Below, piece by piece: positions 18,201 through 26,372 of a stretch of DNA of 64,000 nt. The notes beneath the pieces were generated by a model. It was not told the origin of the DNA, did no database searches, and saw only the letters and a list, made by a program, of their open reading frames with translations. The DNA is taken from NCBI RefSeq assembly GCF_018327685.1, contig NZ_BNEL01000001.1:2418001-2482000 (forward strand). Reading direction: 5' to 3'. The position numbers and the translations under genes were made by a program. The DNA comes from Streptomyces sp. TS71-3 (GTDB lineage: Bacteria > Actinomycetota > Actinomycetes > Streptomycetales > Streptomycetaceae). Positions within the stretch are counted from its first letter, which is position 1, and each line of letters starts with the position of its first letter.

Positions 18201-19731
18201 GCCATCCGGCCGTGTGCGGGGCGTCCCTCTCGCGGGTGTCCGCCCACGAGTCCGCGCCCCAGCCGTCGTCGCGGCGCCCGCCGCCCCCGACCAGGCCCCG
18301 GGAGCCGCCCGAGCCCTGCGGGGCCGCCCCATCTCCCGAGCGCGCCTGGCCCCACTGCCCCGCTGAGCCGCCTGCCGCCCCGGGAGCGCCCGCCCAGCCG
18401 CCCGCGGCCTGTCCCGTCGGCTCCGCAGGCCCGCGCCTGCCCTGCCCGGTCCCGCCGGGCCCCCGGCCGCCTTCGCCGCCGTGGCCGCGCTCGTGGCCGT
18501 ACGCCGAGCCGCGGCCCGCCCCGCCCGCGCCCGCCGGGCCGCCCGCCGCGCCCCAGCCGGCCGAGCCGTAGCCGTGATGCGTGCCCTCCGCGGGGCCGCC
18601 GCCCGAGCCCCGACCGGACTCGCCGCCCGATCCGCCGTACGCGCCCCCACCGGATCCGCCCCCGAACGCGCCGTCCGCACCGCGAGCCCCGCCGGCATAC
18701 CCCGCGCTCCCGCCCGGACCGCCGTACCGGTGCCCCGCGCCGCCGGCCAGGACCCCGCCCGCGGAACGCCCACCCCCGTTGAAACCGTCGCCCGAGTCCC
18801 CCTGGAAGCCGTCGCCGAAGTCCCCGCGGGACCCCCCGCCCCCGCCTGCACCGAACCCACCGCCGGCGACCCCCGCGACCCCGCCGGAGGCACCTGCGGC
18901 ACCCTCCCGGGCCCGCCCGCCCCCGTCCGCAGAGCCTCCGTGAGAGCTTCCGTAAGCCGCGGAGCCCCCGGACCGCGCCCCGGCACCGGATCCCGACCCG
19001 GCACCGGACCCCGCCGCCCCGTGCCCGCCGCCCTCCGGAGCGCCCCCGGGCCGGCCGTCCAGAGGCCCGGCATCCGTCCGCACGCGCACGTGCCCCTCGC
19101 CGTCCGGCGCCGTCGGCAGCGCGGGCGCGGGCGCGGCCGTGGCGGAGGACAGGCGCAGGGCGGACTCGCCGAGGCGCAGCAGGGCGCCGGGCGGGAAGCG
19201 GACGGGGTGGCCGGAGACGGGGGCGCCGTCGATCGTCGTGCCGTTCGTGGAGCCAAGGTCCGCGAGGGTGACGTCGCCGCCGGGGGTGACCGTCACCGCG
19301 CAGTGCAGCCGGGAGACGTCCGGGTCGTCGAGGGGGACGTCGGCTTCGGCGGAGCGGCCGAGGCGGATCTGGCCGCCGTGCAGGAAGTGGACGCCGCCGG
19401 CGTCGGGTCCCGCGACCACGTGGAGCTGGGCGACGGCCCCGGCGGCGCCGTGCCCCGCTGCCGTGCCGTCCGCGGGGGCGCCGACGGCGAGCACCGTGCC
19501 GTCCAGCAGCGGGGGTTCGCCCAGGGTGCAGCGGCGGGGGTCGAGGCGCTCCTCGCCCGCGTAGAGCACGACCGGGTCCTCGGAGCGGTCCGCGCCGACG
19601 GCCGCGGCGAGGCTGGAGGCGACCGCGCCCAGGGCGGTGCCGGCCGGCGCGGTGACCAGCACGTCGCTCGCTGCCGGGGCGCCCGCGGGGGAGTCGCGGA
19701 GCGGCCCGAGGACGGTCAGCCGGATCTGCAT
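15238..19731 (-). CDS. FHA-domain, EccC/FtsK-like protein with Gly-rich linker and degenerate P-loop
   Basis: A protein of about 1497 residues. Residues 1-90 look like a ubiquitin-like (YukD-type) beta-grasp (MQIRLTVLGPLRD, VVLYAGEERLD). Residues about 102-195 are an FHA phosphothreonine-binding domain with QIRLGRSAEADV, VSRLHCAV and DLGSTNGTTIDG. A Gly/Ala/Ser-rich disordered linker of about 400 residues follows. The C-terminal half resembles the tandem ATPase modules of EccC/FtsK-type proteins: EGPHLLVEGPAGSGRTELLR near 1120 as a P-loop and PRLVVLVDDLDALL near 1337 as a Walker-B-like strand. The P-loop Lys is replaced by Arg (AGG codon), and the usual DFKGG after the next strand is DGCDD, so ATP hydrolysis is doubtful. 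No membrane segments were seen. The start is ATG 19731, with GAAGGGA upstream; a GTG at 19809 is in frame. The gene is divergent from a Ser/Thr kinase, a plausible source of phosphothreonine ligands. Confidence 0.82.
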   Translation of the reverse strand: MQIRLTVLGPLRDSPAGAPAASDVLVTAPAGTALGAVASSLAAAVGADRSEDPVVLYAGEERLDPRRCTLGEPPLLDGTVLAVGAPADGTAAGHGAAGAVAQLHVVAGPDAGGVHFLHGGQIRLGRSAEADVPLDDPDVSRLHCAVTVTPGGDVTLADLGSTNGTTIDGAPVSGHPVRFPPGALLRLGESALRLSSATAAPAPALPTAPDGEGHVRVRTDAGPLDGRPGGAPEGGGHGAAGSGAGSGSGAGARSGGSAAYGSSHGGSADGGGRAREGAAGASGGVAGVAGGGFGAGGGGGSRGDFGDGFQGDSGDGFNGGGRSAGGVLAGGAGHRYGGPGGSAGYAGGARGADGAFGGGSGGGAYGGSGGESGRGSGGGPAEGTHHGYGSAGWGAAGGPAGAGGAGRGSAYGHERGHGGEGGRGPGGTGQGRRGPAEPTGQAAGGWAGAPGAAGGSAGQWGQARSGDGAAPQGSGGSRGLVGGGGRRDDGWGADSWADTRERDAPHTAGWPGEGTGGAYEEAGAPGGPHDPGATGEGPGAPGRGPGPAYDTEAADQGAGGTRRRGGLSAWARRLAGGRTGEAYGEQGAAGAETSGSGLRHGYGTYGGLPAGAPGTAAPAGGADADAHAPAVQGADETWPDPAALLLTALGPGARLWERGPRHPDALTVRLGTADRPARGGGVLPAVPVTTGLREVGSLGLAGPRRRLSGLVRSVLAQLAGMHSPDTLEIVLISTDRRRSTEERIAEWAWLGWLPHLRPGRGQECRLLVAYDRDQAAARADELLRRLAEHEDHLAPPAADGTGPGFPEAAGSPVSAASAAGARQPGGTGGHGFGAGPGGPGPGDLTGGHGDLHGDLTGGPGGLGHGGAHPAAVRPGPAPVAHVPAARGMDDAVPAPGAQYAAHPHTASASAPQPAPEHASGPYTVVVVDGDPGTPEVREAVIRMVEAGAGAGVHVLCLAETGAVSAATPVAAAYEAACEAAPAFRSCGAVALLSGDVATELRLLRAVRGRLAGRGVVAALDAVSGPWAERFARALAPLRPEGGPGGTQARASAPLPQAARLLDELGLARATPASLLARWAAAAEDRQAAGGRATAVLGAGPRGPLAVDLVAEGPHLLVEGPAGSGRTELLRAVAASLAAAERPDRLGLVLIDGCDDLCAAGAGPGSGPLRGPRPGAGEGLRICLDLPHAVSHLAVHDPVRMREFAQSLTAELKRRAELLGRLDFAEWHSRGLAPGRVPARGARESAGARVSEEGASSARAQEAGSSGRLAQHGVAAARVLREDAAVAGGEQGPGAEGRAVEVEAPSATLHLRTGAVRPGPAPGPGVLPLPGSELPRLVVLVDDLDALLAPPLGSPGRPAAGSVVRALDAVVREGARLGVHLVAAGLPGGRMAESEPGRAATLRVALQPASGGADDPVPGRGVLRGPAGRNTAFQGGRVTGRIPRTGTLRPTVVPLEWERMGDPPARRSVRELGNGPTDLALLASALERAARADGRGGV

Positions 19732-20419
19732 CGCGTCAGCGGTCCCTTCTGCGGGGGCGCCCGGCGGGGGAACTCCGCTTGTGACGTTCCCCCCACCACA
19801 CACGGGCACGTGGCCAGTACAGGGGGCATCCTCGCACCTGCCACCGACAACACGCCCGACGCCCGACCGGCAGTGATCTTGAATGGCCGACTCTGACCTG
19901 AAAAGTGCCCGGTGAACGACGGGTGGCGCGAATCACGGATCGCGCACGTCACCACCGGCGGCAACCGGCGGCGCCGGGCTCGCGTCTTCCCGTCGAACCC
20001 GTTTCCGACGTCCGGGAAAGCCGTGCACCGCCTCCGGAGAACCTCAGGAAGTTCACTCGGGGCGACCGAAAACCGCCCCGTCTCTTACCGAAAACCGACC
20101 AGGGTCGCCGTCCGGACAGGGGAACTCGACAGGCCGATCCGCAGGGGAGCAGCACTACAGTGGTGGGTCGGACCCTCCGCCGGGCGGCAGCCCGGACGTG
20201 GTGCGGACCGGCGGGCCCCGGGAAGCGGGGCGTGCCGGCCCCGGCCGACCCGGGCCGCCTCCCACGGGGCCACCGCCGGATCGCACCGGCACGCCGGATC
20301 GCACCCGACCCGGCACGCCGGACCCCACGGGGCCGGCACCCGGACAGACCGCCCGGCTCACCCAGGAGCACCGAGCAGGGCACGACCACCCGTCTCCGAG
20401 CAAGCAGGGAGCGCATGAC
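19732..20419. other. Divergent intergenic region between FHA and kinase genes
   Basis: About 690 bases with no convincing gene. It must hold divergent promoters; an AT-richer patch at about 19868-19910 is the best candidate zone. Near the kinase, CCGGCACGCCGGA occurs at 20286-20298 and 20310-20322 within Pro-codon-like GC-rich repeats. Confidence 0.5.
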
Positions 20420-22054
20420 GTGCGGCCGGTAGGCAGCAAGTACCTCCTGGAGGAGCCGCTCGGACGCGGCGCCACGGGAACCGTCTGGCGGGGCCGCCAG
20501 AGGGAGACCGCGGGGGCCGAGGCAGCGGTACAGGGCGCGCCCGGCGAGACCGTCGCGATCAAGGTGCTCAAGGAGGAGCTCGCCAGCGACGCGGACATCG
20601 TGATGCGCTTCCTGAGAGAGCGCTCGGTCCTCCTCCGGCTCACGCACCCGAACATCGTGCGCACCCGCGACCTGGTCGTCGAGGGCGAGCTGCTCGCCCT
20701 GGTGATGGACCTGATCGAGGGCCCCGACCTGCACCGCTACCTGCGTGACCAGGGCCCCTTCTCGCCGGTGGCCGCCGCGCTGCTGACCGCCCAGATCGCC
20801 GACGCGCTGGCGGCCAGCCACGCCGACGGGGTGGTGCACCGCGACCTGAAGCCCGCGAACGTCCTCCTGAAGCAGGAGGGCGGCGCCATGCACCCCATGC
20901 TCACGGACTTCGGCATCGCCCGGCTCGCGGACTCGCCCGGCCTGACCCGCACCCAGGAGTTCGTCGGCACGCCCGCGTACGTCGCTCCCGAGTCGGCCGA
21001 GGGCCGCCCGCAGACGTCCGCCGTGGACATCTACGGCGCAGGCATCCTGATGTACGAGCTGATCACGGGCCGTCCGCCGTTCTCGGGGCAGACCGCCCTG
21101 GAGGTGCTGCACCAGCACCTGAGCGAGGAGCCGCGCCGCCCCTCCACCGTTCCCGACCCGCTGTGGACGGTCATCGAGCGCTGCCTGAGCAAGAACCCGG
21201 ACCGGCGCCCCAGTGCCGTGAACCTGGCGATCGCCCTGCGCACCGTCGCCGACGGCATCGGGGTGCACTCCAACCCCGCGCAGATCGCCGCGGCCGCGGG
21301 CGTCCTGGCGCTGCTCGGCCCCGACCCGGAGCCCACCATGGTGCCGGGGACGGCCGCCGGCGGCCCCGGCCAGGCGGGCCGGAACGCCGGCTACGACCCG
21401 AACGCCGCGACCAGCGTGCTGCCCCACACGCCCTCCTCCGAGGCGCCCACGCTGCCCGGCGACGCGGACCCCACCTCCGTGCTGCCGAACACCGGTGCGC
21501 CCGGCCCCACCTCGGTCATGCCCCCCGTCCCGCCGGGCCCGCCCGGGGCGAACCAGCCGAACCCCGACGACCCGCACCCGTGGGAGAGCCAGCTCCGCGC
21601 GGCCCGCGACCGCAACGAGCAGACGCAGGTCCAGTACGTGGACCCGAACCAGGACCCGCTGCGGCGCCGCCCGCAGCGGCAGGTCTCCCGGCCCCAGCAG
21701 GGCCGCCAGCCGCAGCAGTACGCGCAGCAGCAGCCCCAGCGGTACGCGCCGCCCCCGCCGCAGCGCTACAGCGCCCCGCCGCAGCGCTACAGCCCGCCGC
21801 CGGCCCCGCACCAGCCGCGGGAGCCGCGCCGGCACAACCCGAACAAGATGCGGATCCCGGGTCTCGGCTGCCTCAAGGGCTGCCTGTTCACGATCGTCAT
21901 CCTCTTCGTGGCCGGCTGGCTGGTCTGGGAGCTGAGCCCCCTTCAGGACTGGATCGGCACCGGCAAGGGCTACTTCGAGGAGATCGGCTCGTGGTTCCAC
22001 GCGGTCTCGGGCTGGTTCGACAAGCTGGGCAACGCGGGCGGCGGCGGCAACTAG
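20420..22054 (+). CDS. pkaA: Eukaryotic-like Ser/Thr protein kinase, PkaA-like, membrane-anchored
   Basis: A 544-residue Hanks-type kinase. The N-terminal catalytic domain (about 8-275) has the glycine loop LGRGATGTVW, the catalytic Lys in VAIKVLKEE, the catalytic loop HRDLKPAN near residue 138, DFGIARL and the APE-type motif YVAPESAEG. A Pro/Gln-rich cytoplasmic linker (about 330-480) with YAPPPPQRYSAPPQRYSPPP leads to one membrane segment, LFTIVILFVAGWLVWEL (about 488-506), and a short outer tail. The GTG at 20420 is chosen, with GGGAG eight bases upstream; longer in-frame Pro-rich extensions lack this site. Length and order with the next kinase match S. coelicolor PkaA, recalled as 543 residues. 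PASTA repeats are absent. It is divergent from the FHA gene, a plausible partner. Confidence 0.93.
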   Translation: MRPVGSKYLLEEPLGRGATGTVWRGRQRETAGAEAAVQGAPGETVAIKVLKEELASDADIVMRFLRERSVLLRLTHPNIVRTRDLVVEGELLALVMDLIEGPDLHRYLRDQGPFSPVAAALLTAQIADALAASHADGVVHRDLKPANVLLKQEGGAMHPMLTDFGIARLADSPGLTRTQEFVGTPAYVAPESAEGRPQTSAVDIYGAGILMYELITGRPPFSGQTALEVLHQHLSEEPRRPSTVPDPLWTVIERCLSKNPDRRPSAVNLAIALRTVADGIGVHSNPAQIAAAAGVLALLGPDPEPTMVPGTAAGGPGQAGRNAGYDPNAATSVLPHTPSSEAPTLPGDADPTSVLPNTGAPGPTSVMPPVPPGPPGANQPNPDDPHPWESQLRAARDRNEQTQVQYVDPNQDPLRRRPQRQVSRPQQGRQPQQYAQQQPQRYAPPPPQRYSAPPQRYSPPPAPHQPREPRRHNPNKMRIPGLGCLKGCLFTIVILFVAGWLVWELSPLQDWIGTGKGYFEEIGSWFHAVSGWFDKLGNAGGGGN

Positions 22055-22437
22055 CGCCTCCCGACACAGAGGTAAAGCCGTAACGGCAACGGCAACGGCA
22101 ACGGCAACGGCCGACGTCAGGCACTGGCAGCGAGCGGCGGCACGCCCACCCCGGGCGTGCCGCCGCCCTGTCCGCGCGGAAGCCGGCGCGCCGAAACGCC
22201 GTCAGCACACCGCACCACGGTCACCACATCGGTCCCAGGATCACCACACCGGGTCAGGACCACCACACCGGGTCAAGGGCACCCCACCCACCGTCATCCC
22301 ACCGCACCGCGGACCAACCGCATCGGATGCCACTCTGGTGATTTGTCGACACCCATGGGGTAATTTCCGCCGCGGACATGAAGCTTGCCGCTCAGGACGC
22401 GTAGCTTTGTCGCCAACACGCGTCCGTAGGAGCAGTC
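22055..22437. repeat. Kinase-kinase intergenic region: hexanucleotide repeat, terminator and 20-bp repeats
   Basis: AACGGC is repeated five times at 22082-22111. A perfect 14-bp hairpin follows (22134-22147 with 22153-22166, loop ACCCC; inner arm GGCGGCACGCCC), a likely terminator for the first kinase. From about 22220 to 22280 the element CACCACACCGGGTCARG is repeated. The second kinase therefore probably has its own promoter. Confidence 0.75.
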
Positions 22438-23670
22438 TTGGCACGGAAGATCGGCAGCCGGTACACCGCGAACCAGATCCTGGGACGGGGCAGCGCCGGC
22501 ACGGTGTGGCTGGGCGAGGGGCCGGAGGGCCCCGTCGCCATCAAACTGCTGCGTGAGGACCTGGCCTGCGACCAGGAGCTCGTGGGCCGCTTCGTCCAGG
22601 AGCGCACCGCGCTGCTCGGCCTGGAGCACCGGAACGTCGTCGGGGTGCGCGACCTCGTCGTCGACGGCAACGACCTCGCCCTCGTGATGGACCTGGTGCG
22701 CGGCACCGACCTCCGTACCCGCCTGGAGCGCGAGCGCCGCCTCGCCCCCGAGGCCGCGGTCGCCATCGCCGCGGACGTCGCCGACGCGCTGGCCGCCGCG
22801 CACGCCGCGGGCGTCGTCCACCGCGACGTGAAGCCGGAGAACGTCCTGCTGGACATGCAGGGCCCGCTCGGCCCCGGCGGGGCGCACCCCGCGCTGCTCA
22901 CCGACTTCGGCGTCGCCAAGCTGATCGACTCGCCGCGCAGACCGCGTGCCACGAAGATCATCGGTACTCCCGACTACCTCGCCCCCGAGATAGTCGAGGG
23001 CCTGCCGCCGCGCGCCGCGGTGGACATCTACGCGCTGGCGACGGTGCTGTACGAGATGCTCGCGGGCTTCACGCCGTTCGGCGGGGGCCACCCGGGGGCG
23101 GTGCTGCGCCGGCACGTCACGGAGACCGTGGTGCCGCTGCCGGGCATCCCCGAGGAGCTGTGGCAGCTGATCGTCCAGTGCCTCGCGAAGGGCCCCGCCT
23201 CGCGGCTGCGCGCCTCCGAGCTGGGCGCGCGCCTGCGGGAGCAGCTCCCGTCGCTGGCCGGGATCCCCGCGCTGGAGGTCGACGAGCCCGAGTCCGAGCC
23301 CGCCGAGGAGGCGCGCCAGGCCCCGGAGGGCGCCGCGGCCCAGGTGCGCCAGCCCGTGGTGCGGCGCGGGGCCGTGTCGCTGGTGCCGGGCGCCGCTCCC
23401 GACTCCAACCGCGACACGCACACGAGCATGCGGGTGCCCGAGGCCGACGAGCTCGCCGGCGGCGCCCGCGGCACCGCCCGGGTGCCTCGGGCCAGCGGCG
23501 CCCCCCGCCCCGGCTCCGCCCGTCACCGGACCGCCGCGGGGCGCCGCAGGGTGTTCCTGGGCGTGGGAGCGGCCCTCCTCGCCGCGGCCGCCGCGGCCAC
23601 GTACGTCGCCACGTCCGGCGGCGCCGACACGCCCCCCTCCCACTCCAGCACCTCCCCGGCCGCACCCTGA
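22438..23670 (+). CDS. pkaB: Eukaryotic-like Ser/Thr protein kinase, PkaB-like, membrane-anchored
   Basis: A 410-residue Hanks-type kinase with LGRGSAGTVW, VAIKLLREDL, HRDVKPENVLL near residue 127, TDFGVAKL and YLAPEIVEG. Residues 280-365 are a charged and Pro/Ala-rich cytoplasmic juxtamembrane part. One membrane segment, VFLGVGAALLAAAAAATYVA, lies at about 371-390, with a roughly 20-residue Ser/Thr/Pro outer tail that lacks any sensor domain. The start codon is TTG, supported by AGGAG ten bases upstream. Size (S. coelicolor PkaB is recalled as 417 residues) and position after the first kinase support the name. The substrate is unknown; the nearby FHA protein and the release-factor/division genes are only neighbours. 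Confidence 0.92.
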   Translation: MARKIGSRYTANQILGRGSAGTVWLGEGPEGPVAIKLLREDLACDQELVGRFVQERTALLGLEHRNVVGVRDLVVDGNDLALVMDLVRGTDLRTRLERERRLAPEAAVAIAADVADALAAAHAAGVVHRDVKPENVLLDMQGPLGPGGAHPALLTDFGVAKLIDSPRRPRATKIIGTPDYLAPEIVEGLPPRAAVDIYALATVLYEMLAGFTPFGGGHPGAVLRRHVTETVVPLPGIPEELWQLIVQCLAKGPASRLRASELGARLREQLPSLAGIPALEVDEPESEPAEEARQAPEGAAAQVRQPVVRRGAVSLVPGAAPDSNRDTHTSMRVPEADELAGGARGTARVPRASGAPRPGSARHRTAAGRRRVFLGVGAALLAAAAAATYVATSGGADTPPSHSSTSPAAP

Positions 23671-23845
23671 CCCGGCGCGCCCGCCGCGCCGGGGGACGGG
23701 GGCGTTTTCCGGGATGGGGGACCCGCGGTCACTCCGGCAACCGATCGGTGTGGCTCCGGGGCGTTTCCCGCAACGGGACCTCCACCCTCCGTAACCTCCC
23801 GTGCCCGTCGCCGCCACGCGGGATTTCGTCACTTGCCCCAGCCGT

Positions 23846-23858
23846 TAGGCTGGAGTCG
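23846..23858 (+). promoter_or_regulatory. Leaderless-type promoter of prfB
   Basis: A TAGGCT hexamer (23846-23851), a good Streptomyces -10, ends six bases before the GTG start at 23858. This spacing puts transcription initiation at or next to the start codon. No well-placed Shine-Dalgarno exists (GGAG would be only two bases from the start). Leaderless translation is inferred. Confidence 0.6.
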
Positions 23859-24970
23859 TGGCAGTTGTCGACGTATCCGAAGAGCTGAAGTCCCTCTCCT
23901 CCACGATGGAGTCCATCGAGGCCGTTCTGGACCTCGACCGGCTGAGGGCTGACATCGCCGTGCTCGAGGAGCAGGCAGCCGCGCCGTCCCTCTGGGACGA
24001 CCCGGACGAAGCGCAGAAGGTCACCAGCAAGTTGAGCCACCTCCAGGCCGAGGTCCGCAAGGCGGAGACCCTCCGCGGGCGGATCGACGACCTGGGCGTG
24101 CTCTTCGAGCTGGCCCAGGCCGAGGACGATCCGGACACCCTGGCCGAGGCCGAGACCGAGCTCGCCGACGTCCGCAAGGCCCTCGACGAGATGGAGGTCC
24201 GCACCCTCCTCTCCGGCGAGTACGACTCCCGCGAGGCCGTCGTGAACATCCGCGCGGAGGCGGGCGGTGTCGACGCCGCCGACTTCGCCGAGCAGCTCCA
24301 GCGCATGTACCTCCGCTGGGCCGAGCGGCACGGCTACAAGACCGAGGTCTACGAGACCTCGTACGCGGAGGAGGCCGGCATCAAGTCGACCACGTTCTCC
24401 GTGCACACCCCGTACGCCTACGGCACCCTCTCCGTCGAGCAGGGCACGCACCGCCTGGTGCGGATCTCGCCGTTCGACAACCAGGGCCGCCGCCAGACGT
24501 CCTTCGCGGGCGTCGAGGTGCTCCCCGTCGTCGAGCAGTCCGACCACGTCGAGATCGACGAGTCGGAGCTGCGCATCGACGTCTACCGCTCCTCGGGCCC
24601 CGGCGGCCAGGGCGTGAACACCACGGACTCCGCGGTCCGCATTACCCACCTGCCCACCGGCATCGTCGTCTCCTGCCAGAACGAGCGCTCGCAGATCCAG
24701 AACAAGGCGACCGCGATGAACGTCCTCCAGGCGAAGCTGCTCGAACGCCGCCGCCAGGAGGAGCAGGCGAAGATGGACGCCCTCAAGGGCGACGGCGGCA
24801 ACTCCTGGGGCAACCAGATGCGCTCCTACGTCCTGCACCCCTACCAGATGGTCAAGGACCTGCGGACGGAGCACGAGGTCGGCAATCCGCAGGCCGTGCT
24901 GGACGGTGAGATCGACGGTTTCCTGGAGGCGGGAATCCGCTGGCGCAAGCAGCAGGAGCAGGAGCGCTGA
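23858..24970 (+). CDS. prfB: Peptide chain release factor 2 (RF2)
   Basis: A 370-residue class I release factor that reads UGA and UAA and triggers peptide release on the ribosome. The catalytic GGQ lies in [17 protein letters not shown] near residue 249. The RF2 recognition tripeptide SPF is in [13 protein letters not shown] near residue 204, which separates it from RF1 (PxT). The N-terminal helical domain is complete. The frame is continuous from the GTG start, so the programmed +1 frameshift that autoregulates E. coli prfB is absent; there is no in-frame UGA near codon 26. This is expected in many actinobacteria. It follows the kinase gene by 187 bp with its own apparent promoter. The last codons lie inside a 16-bp tandem repeat. 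Confidence 0.97.
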   Translation: MAVVDVSEELKSLSSTMESIEAVLDLDRLRADIAVLEEQAAAPSLWDDPDEAQKVTSKLSHLQAEVRKAETLRGRIDDLGVLFELAQAEDDPDTLAEAETELADVRKALDEMEVRTLLSGEYDSREAVVNIRAEAGGVDAADFAEQLQRMYLRWAERHGYKTEVYETSYAEEAGIKSTTFSVHTPYAYGTLSVEQGTHRLVRISPFDNQGRRQTSFAGVEVLPVVEQSDHVEIDESELRIDVYRSSGPGGQGVNTTDSAVRITHLPTGIVVSCQNERSQIQNKATAMNVLQAKLLERRRQEEQAKMDALKGDGGNSWGNQMRSYVLHPYQMVKDLRTEHEVGNPQAVLDGEIDGFLEAGIRWRKQQEQER

Positions 24971-25022
24971 CCAGCAGGAGCGCTGAGTAACAGGAGCGCT
25001 GGGCAACAGGAGCGCTGAGCAG
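24959..25022. repeat. Four-unit 16-bp minisatellite spanning the prfB stop codon
   Basis: The unit CAGGAGCGCTGAGCAA and close variants occupy 24959-24974, 24975-24990, 24991-25006 and 25007-25022. The first unit contains the last codons and stop of prfB, so the downstream units look like duplications of the 3' end of the gene. Confidence 0.9.
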
Positions 25023-25414
25023 GGGAGAACACGCCCGGAATCCAACGTCGGAATCCGACTTCGCAAACCGCTCTGGGAACCCCCGGATCCATTCCGGGAA
25101 ACCCCGGCGGGAATGCCCCTTTGTCGACAAGGTAACCGCCGCCCCGACCAGGCGACTTACCGTCCCATCGCGCCGTTTTTGAATGTGCGGCTCCCCTTTT
25201 ACGTCACATTCACATGACCTTGCAGTCCCCAACTCCCGCCAATCCGGACATCGTTCGCGCAACGGCCTTGACGGGACCATGAAAACTGGGAAGGCTGCAC
25301 GCTGGCATGCGTATCCCTGGGGCGCGCGTGGACGGGGGGCGTGAGTGCTACTCCGAGTGGTCCCAGCCCGGGGCGCTGCACCATGACGATGAAGCTACTG
25401 GGGGTAGCAGGCAG
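25023..25414. other. Intergenic region upstream of the LAETG surface-protein gene
   Basis: No ordinary gene. A weak hairpin, CCCGGA/TCCGGG with a 5-base loop, lies at about 25084-25100. AT-richer segments at 25195-25215 (CGTCACATTCACATGACC) and TTGACG at 25268-25273 are promoter candidates. An 11-codon frame, MTMKLLGVAGR, begins at ATG 25383 and its TGA overlaps the ATG of the following gene; it lacks a good ribosome site. Confidence 0.45.
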
Positions 25415-26164
25415 ATGACGAAGAAGACGCGAGTCCGCGTTGCGCGGGTGGCGGCCGGTGCGGTGATCGCCGCGGGCGCTTCGCTGACCGCCGCGGGTGC
25501 CGCTTCGGCGCTTGATGTGAACGTCGGTGTGCTCGGCCTGAACGCGGGGGTCAACGTCAGCGGTGGCGATGACTCGACCGGCGGTGGCGACAACGGCGGC
25601 AACGGCATCAGCGGCGGTGTCGCGATCGGTGGCGAGACCACCGGCGGCGACTCGACCGGTGGAGACGACACCACGGGCGGCGACACGACCGGTGGCGACA
25701 CCGCGATCGGTGGCGACACGACCGGCGGTGACGACACCACGGGCGGCGACACCACCACGGGCGGTGACGCGACCGGTGGGGACACCACCACGGGCGGCGA
25801 CACCACGACCGGTGGCGACACCACGACCGGTGGCGGCGACACCGCGACCGGCGGCGACTCCAGCACGGGCGGCGACAACGGCACCGGCGGTGGCAACGGC
25901 ACCGGTGGCGACCAGGGCACCGGTGGCAACGACAACACCGGCCCGGACACCAACGGCTCCCAGCCGGTCGAGCAGGGCCAGGGCAAGGAGGGCCTGACGG
26001 ACACCGGTTCGCAGCCCGCCGCTCAGGGCAACGGCAAGGACCAGCTGGCCGAGACGGGTGCCGCCGAGACCACGTTCCTGATCATCGGTGCCGCCACCAT
26101 GATCGCGGGCGGTATCGGCTTCCGCCTGCTGCCGCGCTTCGTGAGCGGCCGTACCGTCGCGTAA
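25415..26164 (+). CDS. Secreted cell-wall-anchored protein with TTGGD repeats and LAETG sorting signal
   Basis: A 249-residue exported protein. The N-terminus has basic residues, then VAAGAVIAAGASLTAAGAA as the signal peptide, ending near ASA. The mature middle (about 60-180) is almost entirely Thr/Gly/Asp/Ser with many TTGGD pentads, encoded by 15-18 bp DNA repeats (25600-25900). The C-terminus carries LAETG near residue 210, a hydrophobic segment FLIIGAATMIAGGIGF, and a basic tail RLLPRFVSGR. This is the three-part sorting signal of class E sortases, which in Streptomyces prefer LAxTG. A second, weaker copy, LTDTG, lies about 20 residues earlier within the similar block GQGKEGLTDTGSQPAAQGNG. 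A surface or adhesive structural role is inferred. The ATG at 25415 starts a standard signal peptide; an in-frame ATG at 25307 would add 36 non-signal residues. A strong terminator follows. Confidence 0.82.
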   Translation: MTKKTRVRVARVAAGAVIAAGASLTAAGAASALDVNVGVLGLNAGVNVSGGDDSTGGGDNGGNGISGGVAIGGETTGGDSTGGDDTTGGDTTGGDTAIGGDTTGGDDTTGGDTTTGGDATGGDTTTGGDTTTGGDTTTGGGDTATGGDSSTGGDNGTGGGNGTGGDQGTGGNDNTGPDTNGSQPVEQGQGKEGLTDTGSQPAAQGNGKDQLAETGAAETTFLIIGAATMIAGGIGFRLLPRFVSGRTVA

Positions 26165-26177
26165 CACCACACGCACG

Positions 26178-26221
26178 ACACCGAAAGGGCCCGGAGCGCG
26201 CGCTCCGGGCCCTTTCGGTGT
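26178..26221 (+). terminator. Strong terminator after the surface-protein gene
   Basis: A nearly uninterrupted self-complementary sequence with arms 26178-26198 and 26201-26221 (core CCGAAAGGGCCCGGAGCG), starting 13 bp after the stop. The stem is about 20 bp. It may also serve the opposite-strand gene ending at 26373. Confidence 0.9.
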
Positions 26222-26372
26222 CTGTTCAGTCTGGGTCCGTTCGGGGTCTGTTCGGGTCCATCCACGTTACTCAAGGCATTCGCGCGGTTACGCAGCGTGC
26301 GGAACCAGGTGCGGATTCCAACGGAGCACCGCCCGGATCCTCACCCGGGCTTCCGCCCCGGTCGACCGCCGG

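Noticed and set aside
22082..22111. AACGGC array as a CRISPR-like array
   Set aside because: It is a simple hexanucleotide repeat with no spacers; no cas genes are present in the window.
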